From: Methanobrevibacter sp.
GTDB taxonomy: Archaea > Methanobacteriota > Methanobacteria > Methanobacteriales > Methanobacteriaceae
Length of the DNA: 64,000 bases
NCBI GenBank assembly: GCA_017407115.1
Contig: JAFQXD010000060.1
Location: forward strand, 36,939 to 100,938
Reading direction: 5' to 3'
In this document: positions 29,367 to 38,406 of the stretch, piece after piece
Position numbering within the stretch: position 1 is the stretch's first letter
Layout of the letters: every line of letters begins with the position of its first letter
Notes under the pieces: model-generated
Told to the model about the DNA's origin: nothing
Databases searched by the model: none
What the model saw: only the letters and a program-made list of their open reading frames with translations
Program-made: the position numbers and the translations under genes

Positions 29367-29597
29367 ATGCAATTGGATGGTATCTCAATAAAAGAAAGAG
29401 GGCATGACTATATTGCTGAGGCATTAAATTTTCCGGACTATTACGGCAAAAATTTAGATGCTTTATATGATTGTTTGTGTGAAATCAGCTGTGAAATTGA
29501 ATTAATAAATGCCAGTGCAGTCGATAAGGATATAATCGACACTTTTAAGGATGCGGCTAGTGTGAATGAACTTTTGAAATTCACAAGCTCTCCCTAA
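29367..29597 (+). CDS. Barstar-like RNase inhibitor
   Basis: 76 residues, slightly shorter than barstar (about 90). It contains the diagnostic helix-2 segment FPDYYGKNLDALYDCL. Asp31 and Asp35 match barstar Asp35 and Asp39, which plug the barnase active site, and Tyr26 matches Tyr29. No signal peptide, so it stays in the cytosol and would protect the cell from unsecreted enzyme. It is adjacent to the barnase gene with a 1-base gap and is presumably cotranslated. Confidence 0.85.
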   Translation: MQLDGISIKERGHDYIAEALNFPDYYGKNLDALYDCLCEISCEIELINASAVDKDIIDTFKDAASVNELLKFTSSP

Positions 29598-29663
29598 TTT
29601 TTTCTTTTTTTATAATATTATTATATTAATCATTAACAACAAACCTTTATCTCAGTGATTGTT

Positions 29664-30530
29664 ATGAAAGGTATAGTGCTTGCAGGCGGTTCTGGAACTC
29701 GTCTTTATCCTATTACAAAATCGGTTTCAAAACAGTTATTGCCTTTATATGATAAGCCAATGATTTATTATCCGATTTCTGTTTTAATGCTTGCAGGAAT
29801 TAGGGAAATTTTAATTATCTCAACTCCCCGTGACCTGCCGATGTATAAAGATTTGCTTGGTGACGGAAGCAGTTTCGGTGTTAAGCTTTCCTATGAGATT
29901 CAGGAAAATCCCAATGGTCTTGCGGAAGCATTCATAATTGGTGAAGATTTCATAGGTGATGATAATGTTGCCCTGATTTTGGGAGACAACATTTTCCACG
30001 GACACAGATTTACAGAAATCTTGGAAAGGGCAAAGGACCTTGAGGAAGGTGCTGTAATATTTGGATACTACACCAACAACCCCGAAAGCTTTGGTGTTGT
30101 CGAATTCGATAAGGACTGGAATGTTTTATCAATAGAAGAAAAGCCGGATAATCCTAAGTCAAATTACATTGTACCTGGACTTTATTTTTATGATAATGAT
30201 GTAATTGAAATAGCTAAAAATGTAAAACCTTCTCAAAGGGGTGAAGTTGAAATCACTTCAGTAAATGAAGAGTATCTCAAACGTGGAAAGCTAAAAGTCG
30301 AACTTTTAGGAAGAGGAATGGCCTGGCTTGACACAGGAACTCATGAAGGTCTTTTGGAGGCTTCAAACTTTATAGAAACTATACAGAAAAGGCAAGGCCT
30401 GTATATTGCCTGTCTTGAAGAGATAGCTTATCTTAAGGGTTACATCAATGATGAGGAACTGTTAAAGACAGCCAACGAACTTAAAAAAACTGATTATGGG
30501 CAATACTTATTTAATTTGGTTAAAAAGTGA
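29664..30530 (+). CDS. rfbA: Glucose-1-phosphate thymidylyltransferase
   Basis: About 288 residues. It makes dTDP-glucose from dTTP and glucose-1-phosphate, the first step to dTDP-rhamnose. The sequence shows the nucleotidyltransferase signature [22 protein letters not shown] at the start, [26 protein letters not shown] and [20 protein letters not shown], and [22 protein letters not shown] near the end. ATG 29664 is preferred over an in-frame GTG nine bases earlier. It overlaps the rfbC frame region and is cotranscribed. Confidence 0.9.
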   Translation: MKGIVLAGGSGTRLYPITKSVSKQLLPLYDKPMIYYPISVLMLAGIREILIISTPRDLPMYKDLLGDGSSFGVKLSYEIQENPNGLAEAFIIGEDFIGDDNVALILGDNIFHGHRFTEILERAKDLEEGAVIFGYYTNNPESFGVVEFDKDWNVLSIEEKPDNPKSNYIVPGLYFYDNDVIEIAKNVKPSQRGEVEITSVNEEYLKRGKLKVELLGRGMAWLDTGTHEGLLEASNFIETIQKRQGLYIACLEEIAYLKGYINDEELLKTANELKKTDYGQYLFNLVKK

Positions 30531-30535
30531 GTTTT

Positions 30536-31096
30536 ATGGGAAAATTTAAATTTACAGAGTTAGACATTGAAGGAATGTTCATTGTTGAACCAACAGTTTT
30601 TGAAGACAACAGAGGATACTTTATGGAATCATATAATGAAAATGATTTTAAAGAGGCAGGTTATGATTTGACTTTTGTTCAGGATAACCAGTCCAAATCT
30701 TCAAAAGGTGTTTTAAGAGGACTACATTTGCAGGTTAATTATCCTCAGGGCAAGTTGGTTCGTGTTATTAAAGGTGAAGTGTTTGATGTTGGAGTGGATT
30801 TAAGGGCAGATTCTCCAACCTATGGAAAATGGGCAGGAGCCGTTTTATCCGAGGACAATAAGAAACAGTTATACATTCCACCTAAATTTGCTCACGGATT
30901 TGTTGTTTTATCAGATGAGGCTGAATTTCAATACAAATGCACAGAATTTTATCATGGTGAAGATGAAAGCGGCATAATGTGGGATGACGAAGACATTGGA
31001 ATTGATTGGCCGATAGATGATATTGATGAGATAATATTGTCAGATAAGGACAAGCAATGGAAAAGTTTGAAAGAATCTCAAATTAGATATGAGTGA
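30536..31096 (+). CDS. rfbC: dTDP-4-dehydrorhamnose 3,5-epimerase
   Basis: About 186 residues, full length. It epimerises C3 and C5 of dTDP-4-keto-6-deoxyglucose. The sequence shows IVEPTVFEDNRGYFMESYNENDF, QDNQSKSSKGVLRGLHLQ with the catalytic His, PQGKLVRVIKGEVFDVGVDLR and IPPKFAHGFVVLSDEAEFQYKC with the conserved Asp/Tyr neighbourhood. ATG 30536 fits the usual family start; an in-frame GTG at 30527 overlaps the rfbA stop and is the alternative. Confidence 0.9.
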   Translation: MGKFKFTELDIEGMFIVEPTVFEDNRGYFMESYNENDFKEAGYDLTFVQDNQSKSSKGVLRGLHLQVNYPQGKLVRVIKGEVFDVGVDLRADSPTYGKWAGAVLSEDNKKQLYIPPKFAHGFVVLSDEAEFQYKCTEFYHGEDESGIMWDDEDIGIDWPIDDIDEIILSDKDKQWKSLKESQIRYE

Positions 31097-31101
31097 TTAT
31101 A

Positions 31102-32109
31102 ATGACTAAAATACTTGTTACAGGCGGGGCAGGATTCATTGGAAGTAATTTTGTAAGGTATATGGTAGATAAATACTCTGACTATGAAATCATCAATCTC
31201 GATGCTTTAACCTACTGCGGAAACCTTGAAAACTTAAAAGGAATTGAAAATAAGGATAATTATTCATTTGTTAAAGGAGATATAAGGGACAAATCTGTCG
31301 TTGACGATTTGGTTAGGCAATGTGATTATGTTATTAACTTTGCAGCCGAAAGCCATGTTGACAGAAGTATAGAGGACCCGGAAATATTTATTAAATCAAA
31401 TGTTTTGGGAACTCAAATTCTTTTAAATGCAGCCAAGGAGTTTGGTGTTGAAAAATACATTCAGATTTCAACAGATGAGGTTTACGGAACACTTGGAAAG
31501 ACAGGATATTTTACAGAGAATACTCCACTACAACCTAACAGTCCTTATTCTGCTTCTAAAGCGGGTGGAGACTTGATTACAAGAGCGTATGGAGAGACAT
31601 TTGGACTTCCTATCAATATTACTCGTTGTTCCAATAATTATGGTCCTTATCAGTTTCCTGAAAAACTAATTCCGTTGATGATTTCAAATGCACTTGAAGA
31701 CAAAAAGCTGCCGATTTACGGCGATGGAAAAAACATTCGTGATTGGTTGCATGTTGCAGATCATTGCAAGGCGATTGATTTGGTTCTTCATGAAGGCAAA
31801 CTTGGTGAAGTCTACAATATCGGTGGAAACAACGAGAAAGAAAATATTTACATCGTTAAATTAATTTTGGAAGAATTGGGTAAGGATGATTCATTGATAG
31901 AATTTGTTACTGACAGATTAGGTCATGACAGACGTTATGCAATCGATTCAACCAAAATTCAAAACGAACTGGGATGGACTCCCGAATATACATTTGAAAA
32001 AGGTATAAAAGAGACTATCCAATGGTATTTGGACAACCAGGATTGGACAGATCAAGTGAAAAGTGGGGATTATCAAAAGTATTATGAAAAGATGTATGGT
32101 AATATATAA
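31102..32109 (+). CDS. rfbB: dTDP-glucose 4,6-dehydratase
   Basis: About 335 residues. It is NAD-dependent and converts dTDP-glucose to the 4-keto-6-deoxy form. Rossmann motif LVTGGAGFIGSNFVRYM; NFAAESHVDRSIEDP; STDEVYGTLG (Thr-Asp-Glu catalytic group); SPYSASKAGGDLITRAY with Tyr-xxx-Lys; RCSNNYGPYQFPEKLIPLMI. It ends the rhamnose operon and completes the four-enzyme set in this window. An in-frame GTG at 31093 overlapping rfbC is an alternative start. Confidence 0.9.
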   Translation: MTKILVTGGAGFIGSNFVRYMVDKYSDYEIINLDALTYCGNLENLKGIENKDNYSFVKGDIRDKSVVDDLVRQCDYVINFAAESHVDRSIEDPEIFIKSNVLGTQILLNAAKEFGVEKYIQISTDEVYGTLGKTGYFTENTPLQPNSPYSASKAGGDLITRAYGETFGLPINITRCSNNYGPYQFPEKLIPLMISNALEDKKLPIYGDGKNIRDWLHVADHCKAIDLVLHEGKLGEVYNIGGNNEKENIYIVKLILEELGKDDSLIEFVTDRLGHDRRYAIDSTKIQNELGWTPEYTFEKGIKETIQWYLDNQDWTDQVKSGDYQKYYEKMYGNI

Positions 32110-32306
32110 TTTACACTTGAAACATACCTCTTTTTTCATTATTTTATTATTTTATTATTAATTTTTTCGCTGACTGTTTAAAAAAATTCAGTTATACTAA
32201 TCTATTTTTTATATTTTCATTCAATTTTTACTTTGTAATTTTTTTCCCTTTAAAGATAGTTTTATATATTATTATTCGTTAATATTCATTATTGTATATT
32301 TATTAT

Positions 32307-32328
32307 ATTCGAATGTTTTCTTTCGAAT
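32307..32328. promoter_or_regulatory. Inverted repeat in the leader of the small membrane genes
   Basis: ATTCGAA-N8-TTCGAAT lies 24 bases before the ATG at 32352 and downstream of a TATA-like TTTTATATATTA near 32258-32270. It could be an operator or a leader hairpin. The 242-bp gap shows nothing else. Confidence 0.45.
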
Positions 32329-32351
32329 AATTTTGGGGAAATGGTGATTTT

Positions 32352-32618
32352 ATGTTGGAGCAATATTTACCTTTTGTTGGTTTAATTGTTTTTGGCAATA
32401 TTGAGAATTTGGTTTTATCTTCTCAAGGCGTTGTAGCTGGTGTAAATCCGGTAAAACTGGGCATTGTAAGTATTTTATGTGTTTCCATGTGGCTGATTAT
32501 TGGAACATTTGGAACTCAACTTCTTTACCAATATGTTGATTTTATTAATTTCATTGGTGGATTTGCAATATTCGTTTTAGGTTTACAGGCTATGTTTAAA
32601 TCTGTCAGAGGTGAATAG
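32352..32618 (+). CDS. Small membrane protein, first of a tandem pair
   Basis: 88 residues, about three hydrophobic segments. It starts LPFVGLIVFGNIENLVLSSQG, a middle helix is IVSILCVSMWLIIGTFGTQ, and the end is DFINFIGGFAIFVLGLQAM. It is clearly paralogous with the next gene, both sharing VFGNIENL, IGTFGT and INFIGG..IF.LG.QAM. The layout recalls half of a LysE/MntP/Gdt1-type cation or small-solute exporter, in which two such halves make one unit, but no specific family could be assigned. It lies between the rhamnose genes and glycosyltransferases, with its own promoter region. Confidence 0.6.
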   Translation: MLEQYLPFVGLIVFGNIENLVLSSQGVVAGVNPVKLGIVSILCVSMWLIIGTFGTQLLYQYVDFINFIGGFAIFVLGLQAMFKSVRGE

Positions 32619-32900
32619 ATGTCCTCTGAAATCAAACAGTTTTCTATTCTGATAGTTTTTGGTAACATTGAAAACTTAATCTTAGCGGCTCAGGGTGTGG
32701 ATGCGCATGTTGATCCATTAGGATTGGCTTGTTTGAGTTTATTGGCTGTTGTTTGCTGGTTTTTAATAGGTACATTCGGTACAAAAATGGCCATGAAATA
32801 TGCACGATACATTAATTTCATCGGTGGGCTTGCAATTTTCATTTTAGGTGTTCAAGCTATGTTGGAATCCATTCCTGGAATCTTATCATTTTTCCATTAG
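32619..32900 (+). CDS. Small membrane protein, second of a tandem pair
   Basis: 93 residues, starting on the base after the previous stop codon, so translation is coupled. Same pattern as its partner: FSILIVFGNIENLILAAQGVDA, then a hydrophobic segment with CWFLIGTFGTKMAM, then INFIGGLAIFILGVQAMLESI. The conserved Asn-Glu in the first segment of both (GNIENL) is a buried polar pair of the kind used for ion coordination. A heteromeric small transporter is a reasonable guess only. Confidence 0.6.
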   Translation: MSSEIKQFSILIVFGNIENLILAAQGVDAHVDPLGLACLSLLAVVCWFLIGTFGTKMAMKYARYINFIGGLAIFILGVQAMLESIPGILSFFH

Positions 32901-32928
32901 TTTAGAATTTCCCCATTAGTTGATTTTT

Positions 32929-34026
32929 ATGAAATATGTAAAACATAAAATCTATGGAGCTTTATTTAGTTTATTTAAAGTGTTTCCCATTAAAAAAAAT
33001 AAAATTACATTTATCATTGATTCTAGAGAATCTTTTAAAGGCAATCTCGATTATATTAAAAAAGAGTTTGAAAAAAGAGGAAATTTTCAATTTGACTTTT
33101 TTTATAAGGATAAATTTTCAATTAATGCTTTTAAGAGTTTGGCCACTTCCCATTATGTATTTTTAAACGATAATTTTTTTCCGATAGCTTTCATGAATTT
33201 TAAAAGGGATACGATTGTTACTCAGCTTTGGCATGCTCCGGGTGCTTCTAAAAAGTTTGGTGCATCAGTTGATCCGGACAGCATTGAAATCCTTAAAAAA
33301 ATCAGCGAAAACACTGATTTTTTAATTACTTCTTCTAAAAATATTGAGGATTATTATTGTGAAGCTTTTCAAATGCCAAAAGATAAAATCAAGCCTTTGG
33401 GCCTTCCAAGAGCCGATTATTATTTTGAAAATCATGACGTTATGGATTTGAAATCCAAATTTTTCGAAAGATACGGTGTTTTTGGTGATAAGAAAATTAT
33501 TCTATACGCTCCGACTTTTAGGGATGAGGAAAGATACAATAATGTTTTCGATTACTTGGATTTGAAGAAGTTTAATGAATCCCTGGGTGATGAGTATGTT
33601 CTCGCTTTAAGGCTTCATCCAAAAATCAAGAACTTCTACAATGGAGAAATTGCCGCAAGTGGTGATTATGTTGACTGCAGTGATTATTCCTCAGAGCAGG
33701 AGTTATTGCTGATAAGTGACATTTTGATAACTGACTATTCGTCAATCATGATAGAATTTTCAATGCTTGACAAGCCTGTTGTATTTTTCACATATGATTT
33801 TGATAGCTATATTGCTCAGGAGAGAGGATTTTATTTTGATTTCAAATCAACCGTTCCGGGCCCTGTGGTCAATGATTGTGACCAACTGATTAATGCAATC
33901 ATAAGTCAGGACTTTGATGAAAGCAAAATGTCAAAATTCGTAAAGACACAATTTGATGCAATCGATGGCAAATCATCTAAAAGAGTAGTTGATTTTCTTT
34001 TAGAATATGGAGGCTACAATGAATAA
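32929..34026 (+). CDS. CDP-glycerol glycerophosphotransferase-like protein (TagB/TagF family)
   Basis: About 365 residues from ATG 32929. The sequence shows the TagF/TagB GT-B pattern: VTQLWHAPGASKKFGASVD near residues 100-118, LITSSKNIEDYYCEAFQM, GLPRADYYF, ILYAPTFRDEER, LALRLHPK with the conserved His, and LLISDILITDYSSIMIEFSMLDKPVVFFTYD. In Gram-positive bacteria these enzymes build poly(glycerol-phosphate) or poly(ribitol-phosphate) chains. In this archaeon it probably adds a phospho-polyol or similar unit to the surface glycan; the donor is unknown. It overlaps the next gene by 8 bases. Confidence 0.78.
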   Translation: MKYVKHKIYGALFSLFKVFPIKKNKITFIIDSRESFKGNLDYIKKEFEKRGNFQFDFFYKDKFSINAFKSLATSHYVFLNDNFFPIAFMNFKRDTIVTQLWHAPGASKKFGASVDPDSIEILKKISENTDFLITSSKNIEDYYCEAFQMPKDKIKPLGLPRADYYFENHDVMDLKSKFFERYGVFGDKKIILYAPTFRDEERYNNVFDYLDLKKFNESLGDEYVLALRLHPKIKNFYNGEIAASGDYVDCSDYSSEQELLLISDILITDYSSIMIEFSMLDKPVVFFTYDFDSYIAQERGFYFDFKSTVPGPVVNDCDQLINAIISQDFDESKMSKFVKTQFDAIDGKSSKRVVDFLLEYGGYNE

Positions 34027-34978
34027 TTTTAAGGTTAGTGTAATTGTTCCTGTTTATAATTGCGCTGAGTATATAGGTGCAACTCTCAAATCGATTATTA
34101 ATCAGGATTTCGATGACTATGAAATAATTGTCATCGACGACGGATCCACTGATGAAAGTTTACACGTGATTAATGCCACACTAAAAGATTGCGGAGTCCC
34201 ATATAAGGTAGTTCATCAAAGCAATGGTGGTGTCAGCGTTGCAAGAAACCATGGAATCAATATTTCAACAGGGGAATATTTGGTTTTTGTCGATGCCGAT
34301 GATTATATTTTGGAAAATCATCTATCTAACTTATACAATGAGAATTATGACTTTAGTTTAATACAATTCGCTAAAAAGGATGACAATTCCATATCAGCAC
34401 CAAATTCATTTGATTTTGATTTTATTTCTACCGATGACTTTATCAGAAAAGAGCTTAATATGGAAATTTTATTCAATTTTTTCCAGCTGTCATATAGAGC
34501 CAGCATCATAAAAGAAAATGACATATACTTTACTCCAGGCATTGTTTATGGTGAAGACACGGAATTTGCACTTAAGGCACTGATTCATGGAGACAGGATA
34601 CATATAAGCAATGACGTAACTTATTATTATGTGCAGCGTTCTGATTCAGCTATTAGAACAACAGAATTCAGACGTTTTGATATTGTACCAATTTTTGAAG
34701 ATTTGGCGAGTTTTTATAGAGTTCGTGGAAAAAATGATCTGGCAAATTTAATCATTTATTCAAGGATTCCAAAAGCAATTTTCGGTAATATGAATTACTT
34801 TTTCTATAGCTGTTACGGTTTTGAGGAAGTGATGTATGTAATGAAGAAAAAGGATTTGTTTTCTAAACTGGGGCGATTTAGGGGAGATATTAAATTCGCA
34901 TTGAAAGTAAGATTATTTTTATTAAATCCAAAGATATATTATAAAATGTGGTTTAAATTTAAAAATTCTATTGATTAA
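34019..34978 (+). CDS. GT2 glycosyltransferase
   Basis: 319 residues. GT-A fold at the N-terminus: VSVIVPVYNCAEYIGATLKSII, YEIIVIDDGSTDESL, GVSVARNHGINISTGEYLVFVDADDY with the DxD metal site. The C-terminal half has aromatic-rich segments ending FLLNPKIYYKMWFKF but no clear membrane helix. ATG 34019 is chosen because GGAGG lies six bases before it; the earlier in-frame ATG at 34007 would place that ribosome binding site inside the gene. It is part of the surface-polysaccharide cluster. Donor and acceptor cannot be told. Confidence 0.8.
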   Translation: MNNFKVSVIVPVYNCAEYIGATLKSIINQDFDDYEIIVIDDGSTDESLHVINATLKDCGVPYKVVHQSNGGVSVARNHGINISTGEYLVFVDADDYILENHLSNLYNENYDFSLIQFAKKDDNSISAPNSFDFDFISTDDFIRKELNMEILFNFFQLSYRASIIKENDIYFTPGIVYGEDTEFALKALIHGDRIHISNDVTYYYVQRSDSAIRTTEFRRFDIVPIFEDLASFYRVRGKNDLANLIIYSRIPKAIFGNMNYFFYSCYGFEEVMYVMKKKDLFSKLGRFRGDIKFALKVRLFLLNPKIYYKMWFKFKNSID

Positions 34979-34979
34979 C

Positions 34980-35939
34980 ATGAAGGTTTCTGTTGTAACA
35001 CCGAATTATAATGGGGAAAGATTTTTAAAAACTTTCTTCGAATCGCTTAACAATGACAGTGAACTCATTGGAGAAGTAATTATTGTCGATAATGGCTCCA
35101 GCGATAACAGTAAGAAGTATATTAAGGACAATACTTTTAATTTTCCGGTTAGACTGATTGAAAATTCTGAAAATTTAGGTTTTGCCCCTGCAGTTAATCA
35201 GGCAATATCAAATGCTGAATTCGAATATATTTTCTCTTTAAATAATGACACTGAAGTCAAAAAGGGGTCTATAAGGCACATGGTGGATTTAATTTCATCT
35301 GAAGATGACATATTCTCAGTTCAGGCCAAAATGCTTCAATACAATAATAAGGACTTAATTGATGATGTTGGAGATGAATATAATCTTCTGGCCTGGACCA
35401 AAAAGACAGGCGAAAATCACGCCTCAGATGAATATCTGCAGGTAAAGGAAATATTTTCAAGCTGTGCAGGAGCGGCATTATATAGAAAATCCGTATTGGA
35501 AGAGCTTGGAATGTTTGACGATAACTTTTTTGCATATATGGAAGATGTGGATTTGGCAATAAGGTCTAAAATACATGGCTATCGTAATTTATTATGTCCC
35601 CAGGCCATTGTTTATCATATTGGAAGTGCAACCAGCGGAAGCAGATACAATGAGTTTAAAGTTAAATTGGCGGCACGCAACAACGTTTGGGTGGTTTATA
35701 AAAATATTCCGATTCCCTTCAAGATTACCAATTTCATATTTTTATTCTTCGGATTTCTATTTAAATATTTATTCTTTGTAAAAAAGGGTTTCGGCTCTAT
35801 TTATCTGGCTGGAATTAAAGAGGGATTATCTACAAGAGACAAGATTACAAAAACAAAGTTCAAATCAGAAAATATAAAAAATTATTTAAAAATTGAATAT
35901 AGATTAATTATTAACACATTTAAATTTCTTAAACGATAG
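34980..35939 (+). CDS. GT2 glycosyltransferase, rhamnosyltransferase-like
   Basis: 319 residues. VSVVTPNYNGERFLKTFFESL, IIVDNGSSDNSKKYI, ENLGFAPAVNQAIS, YIFSLNNDTEV and the acceptor-side FFAYMEDVDLAIRSKIHGY are the pattern of GT2 enzymes of the WbbL/rhamnosyltransferase group. The C-terminus has a hydrophobic stretch (FIFLFFGFLFKYLFF) that likely anchors it to the membrane. Given the dTDP-rhamnose genes upstream it is a good candidate rhamnosyltransferase; that link is inference. It starts 1 base after the previous stop codon. Confidence 0.8.
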   Translation: MKVSVVTPNYNGERFLKTFFESLNNDSELIGEVIIVDNGSSDNSKKYIKDNTFNFPVRLIENSENLGFAPAVNQAISNAEFEYIFSLNNDTEVKKGSIRHMVDLISSEDDIFSVQAKMLQYNNKDLIDDVGDEYNLLAWTKKTGENHASDEYLQVKEIFSSCAGAALYRKSVLEELGMFDDNFFAYMEDVDLAIRSKIHGYRNLLCPQAIVYHIGSATSGSRYNEFKVKLAARNNVWVVYKNIPIPFKITNFIFLFFGFLFKYLFFVKKGFGSIYLAGIKEGLSTRDKITKTKFKSENIKNYLKIEYRLIINTFKFLKR

Positions 35940-35950
35940 GGGGGATTTTC

Positions 35951-36799
35951 ATGGACTTGTCTATTGTAATTGTAAATTATAAAACATTTGAGCTGACAAA
36001 AAACACAATCAATTCCATTTTTGATTATTCCTACCCGTTTACCTATGAGATTATTGTTGTGGATAATGCATCTGGCGATGATAGTTTAGCACAATTGCAA
36101 GCATATTTTAAGGATAAGGTGAAATTCATCGCTTCTAAACAGAATAACGGGTTTGCGTCTGGAAATAATTTGGCATTGAGGCAAGTCAACAGTGATTATG
36201 TATTGCTTTTAAATTCAGACACTCTTGTTTTGGAAAACACCTTGGAAAACATATTTGTTTACATGAATGATCATAAGGACGTTGGCGCATGCGGATGCAG
36301 GGTTCGTTTGGAAAACGGAGAACTGGACAAGGCATGCAAAAGGACCTTTCCAAATGTTAAGAACTCTTTTTTCAGATTGTTTCATATTCCAAATAACAGT
36401 GATGATGATAACTACAATCTCACAAACCTCCCGGATGATGAAATTTATGAAATAGATTGTCTGACCGGTGCATTCATGTTTATTAGAAAATGCGTATTGG
36501 ACGAAATCGGGTTGCTCGATGAAACCTTTTTCATGTACGGCGAAGACATCGACCTCTGTTACCGTATAAAAAAGGCGGGCTGGAAGATTGTTTATTATGG
36601 AAAGAATTCAATAACTCATTTAAAGGGTGCAAGCAGTAAAAAACAAAAAAACAAGCTGATTTATGAATTTTATCATGCAATGTACATTTATTATAAAAAG
36701 CATCATGCTGATGAATCTTCATTTATTGTAAACATTGTTGTTTATTTTGGAATGCTGGTTTTATGTGTTTTAAAGCTATTTTTAAATTTGTTCAAATAA
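35951..36799 (+). CDS. GT2 glycosyltransferase, rhamnosyltransferase-like
   Basis: 282 residues. The sequence shows LSIVIVNYKTFELTKNTINSI, YEIIVVDNASGDDSL, QNNGFASGNNLALRQ, YVLLLNSDTLV, CLTGAFMFIRKCVL and FFMYGEDIDLCYRIKKAGW, closely following the family pattern of the preceding gene, and a C-terminal hydrophobic tail (IVVYFGMLVLCVLKLFL). A strong ribosome binding site (GGGGGGATTTTC) precedes the ATG. Probably a rhamnosyl- or related transferase acting on a lipid-linked glycan. Confidence 0.8.
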   Translation: MDLSIVIVNYKTFELTKNTINSIFDYSYPFTYEIIVVDNASGDDSLAQLQAYFKDKVKFIASKQNNGFASGNNLALRQVNSDYVLLLNSDTLVLENTLENIFVYMNDHKDVGACGCRVRLENGELDKACKRTFPNVKNSFFRLFHIPNNSDDDNYNLTNLPDDEIYEIDCLTGAFMFIRKCVLDEIGLLDETFFMYGEDIDLCYRIKKAGWKIVYYGKNSITHLKGASSKKQKNKLIYEFYHAMYIYYKKHHADESSFIVNIVVYFGMLVLCVLKLFLNLFK

Positions 36800-36858
36800 A
36801 AAGTTAAATAATATATTGGACAATATTATATCTAGAACTAGTTTTTTTGGTAATTGCT

Positions 36859-38262
36859 ATGATAAAGGAAAATCAACGACTATTCAATATATTATTGGTA
36901 TTAATAGATGTTTTAGTTATTACTTTATCTTTAGCTTGTTCATTCTGGTTGAGATTTCATACTACATTATTTGGCCCGATTGGAGGTCATTTGGGCTTAA
37001 CAAGTTATATTTTCTTATTAATATTTGCCGTGATTCCGGTTTATCTTATACTTTATTTTGCTTTTGGATTGTATAAGCCTCGTAGAACTTACAAGAATAT
37101 ATTTTCAGAGGCCACACAGATTATTAAGGTGAATATTGTAGGATTTTTAATTTTAGTGGCTATTTTATTTATTATCAATCAGCCTAACTTTTCAAGAATC
37201 ATGCTGTTCCTTTTAGCGGTAATCGCAACATTTTTAGGAATCATTGAAAGATTTGTAGTTAGAAGCTTTTTGAAAAGGATTAGAATAAATAATAGGAATT
37301 TGAAGCATATTCTGGTAGTTGGTGATAATGAACTGGCATTTTCTTTTGCTCATAAAATCAAAGATAATCCATATTTGGGTTATGTTGTAAGCGGAATTTT
37401 AGGAAGGTCAGAACATATCGGGGATGAGATTGCCGGAACTGAAATCATCGGTGCTTTCAAGGATTTGGATAATGTTTTAGAAAAACATAGATTTGACAGA
37501 GTTGTTTTGGCTATTCCTTTAAAATATTATTACCGTATCAACGAACTTGTGGAAAGCTGTGAAAAATATGGGATTAAGGCGGAAATCATTCCGGACTATA
37601 TCAGGTATTTCCCTGCCCAGCCGTCAGTTGACATGATTGAAGACATTCCGATAATCAATATTCGTTATGTTCCGTTGGATGATGAATTTAACAAGTTCCT
37701 GAAATACGCTTCAGATTATATAATTTCAATCATAGCTATTATTATAACTTCTCCAATAATGTTAATCACTGCAATTGCAATTAAATTGACATCAAGAGGA
37801 CCTATAATTTTCAAGCAGGAAAGAATAGGACATAATGCTAAGCCATTCATGATGTATAAGTTCCGTAGTATGAGGGTTCAAAATCCTAATGAGGAAAAGT
37901 CTGAATGGACAACAAAAGATGATCCTCGTAAAACTTTGGTTGGAAATTTTATTAGAAAAACTAGTATTGATGAATTGCCTCAGTTTTTCAATGTCTTGAA
38001 AGGAGATATGAGTGTTGTTGGTCCCAGACCTGAAAGGCCTTATTTTGTAAATCAATTTAAAGAAGAAGTTCCAAAATACATGGTCAAGCATCAGGTAAGG
38101 CCGGGCATTACCGGTTGGGCTCAGATTCATGGGTGCCGTGGAGACACTTCCATTAAAAAACGTATAGAATACGATATTGAGTATGTAGAAAATTGGCACA
38201 TGGGTTTGGACTTGGCAATAATGATTAAGACAGCCTTAAAGAAAAATTCAAATGCATATTAG
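36859..38262 (+). CDS. Polyprenyl-phosphate sugar-1-phosphate transferase (WbaP/WcaJ type)
   Basis: About 467 residues. Four N-terminal membrane helices (residues ~10-130), a central Rossmann-like CoA-binding-type region (HILVVGDNELAFSFAHKI; AGTEIIGAF), a fifth helix (~285-310), and the C-terminal catalytic domain: GPIIFKQERIGHNAKPFMMYKFRSMR, TKDDPRKTLVGNFIRKTSIDELPQFFNVLKGDMSVVGPRPERP and VRPGITGWAQIHGCRGD. It starts glycan assembly by moving a sugar phosphate to the lipid carrier. It has its own upstream box-A-like sequence, overlapped by the short dyad ATATTG-GA-CAATAT (36813-36826). It probably initiates the polymer extended by the three GT2 genes and the TagF-like gene. Confidence 0.85.
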   Translation: MIKENQRLFNILLVLIDVLVITLSLACSFWLRFHTTLFGPIGGHLGLTSYIFLLIFAVIPVYLILYFAFGLYKPRRTYKNIFSEATQIIKVNIVGFLILVAILFIINQPNFSRIMLFLLAVIATFLGIIERFVVRSFLKRIRINNRNLKHILVVGDNELAFSFAHKIKDNPYLGYVVSGILGRSEHIGDEIAGTEIIGAFKDLDNVLEKHRFDRVVLAIPLKYYYRINELVESCEKYGIKAEIIPDYIRYFPAQPSVDMIEDIPIINIRYVPLDDEFNKFLKYASDYIISIIAIIITSPIMLITAIAIKLTSRGPIIFKQERIGHNAKPFMMYKFRSMRVQNPNEEKSEWTTKDDPRKTLVGNFIRKTSIDELPQFFNVLKGDMSVVGPRPERPYFVNQFKEEVPKYMVKHQVRPGITGWAQIHGCRGDTSIKKRIEYDIEYVENWHMGLDLAIMIKTALKKNSNAY

Positions 38263-38406
38263 CACACATGCACATTTTCACACTTTAAAAATATTTATAA
38301 AAAACCTATTTTATAATAAAAAATATTACTTTTCAAATGCTCTCTCTAATACTTTATAAGGGTATATTCATAAAATTATAATTAACTTTTCTATGAGGGG
38401 TTTGGT

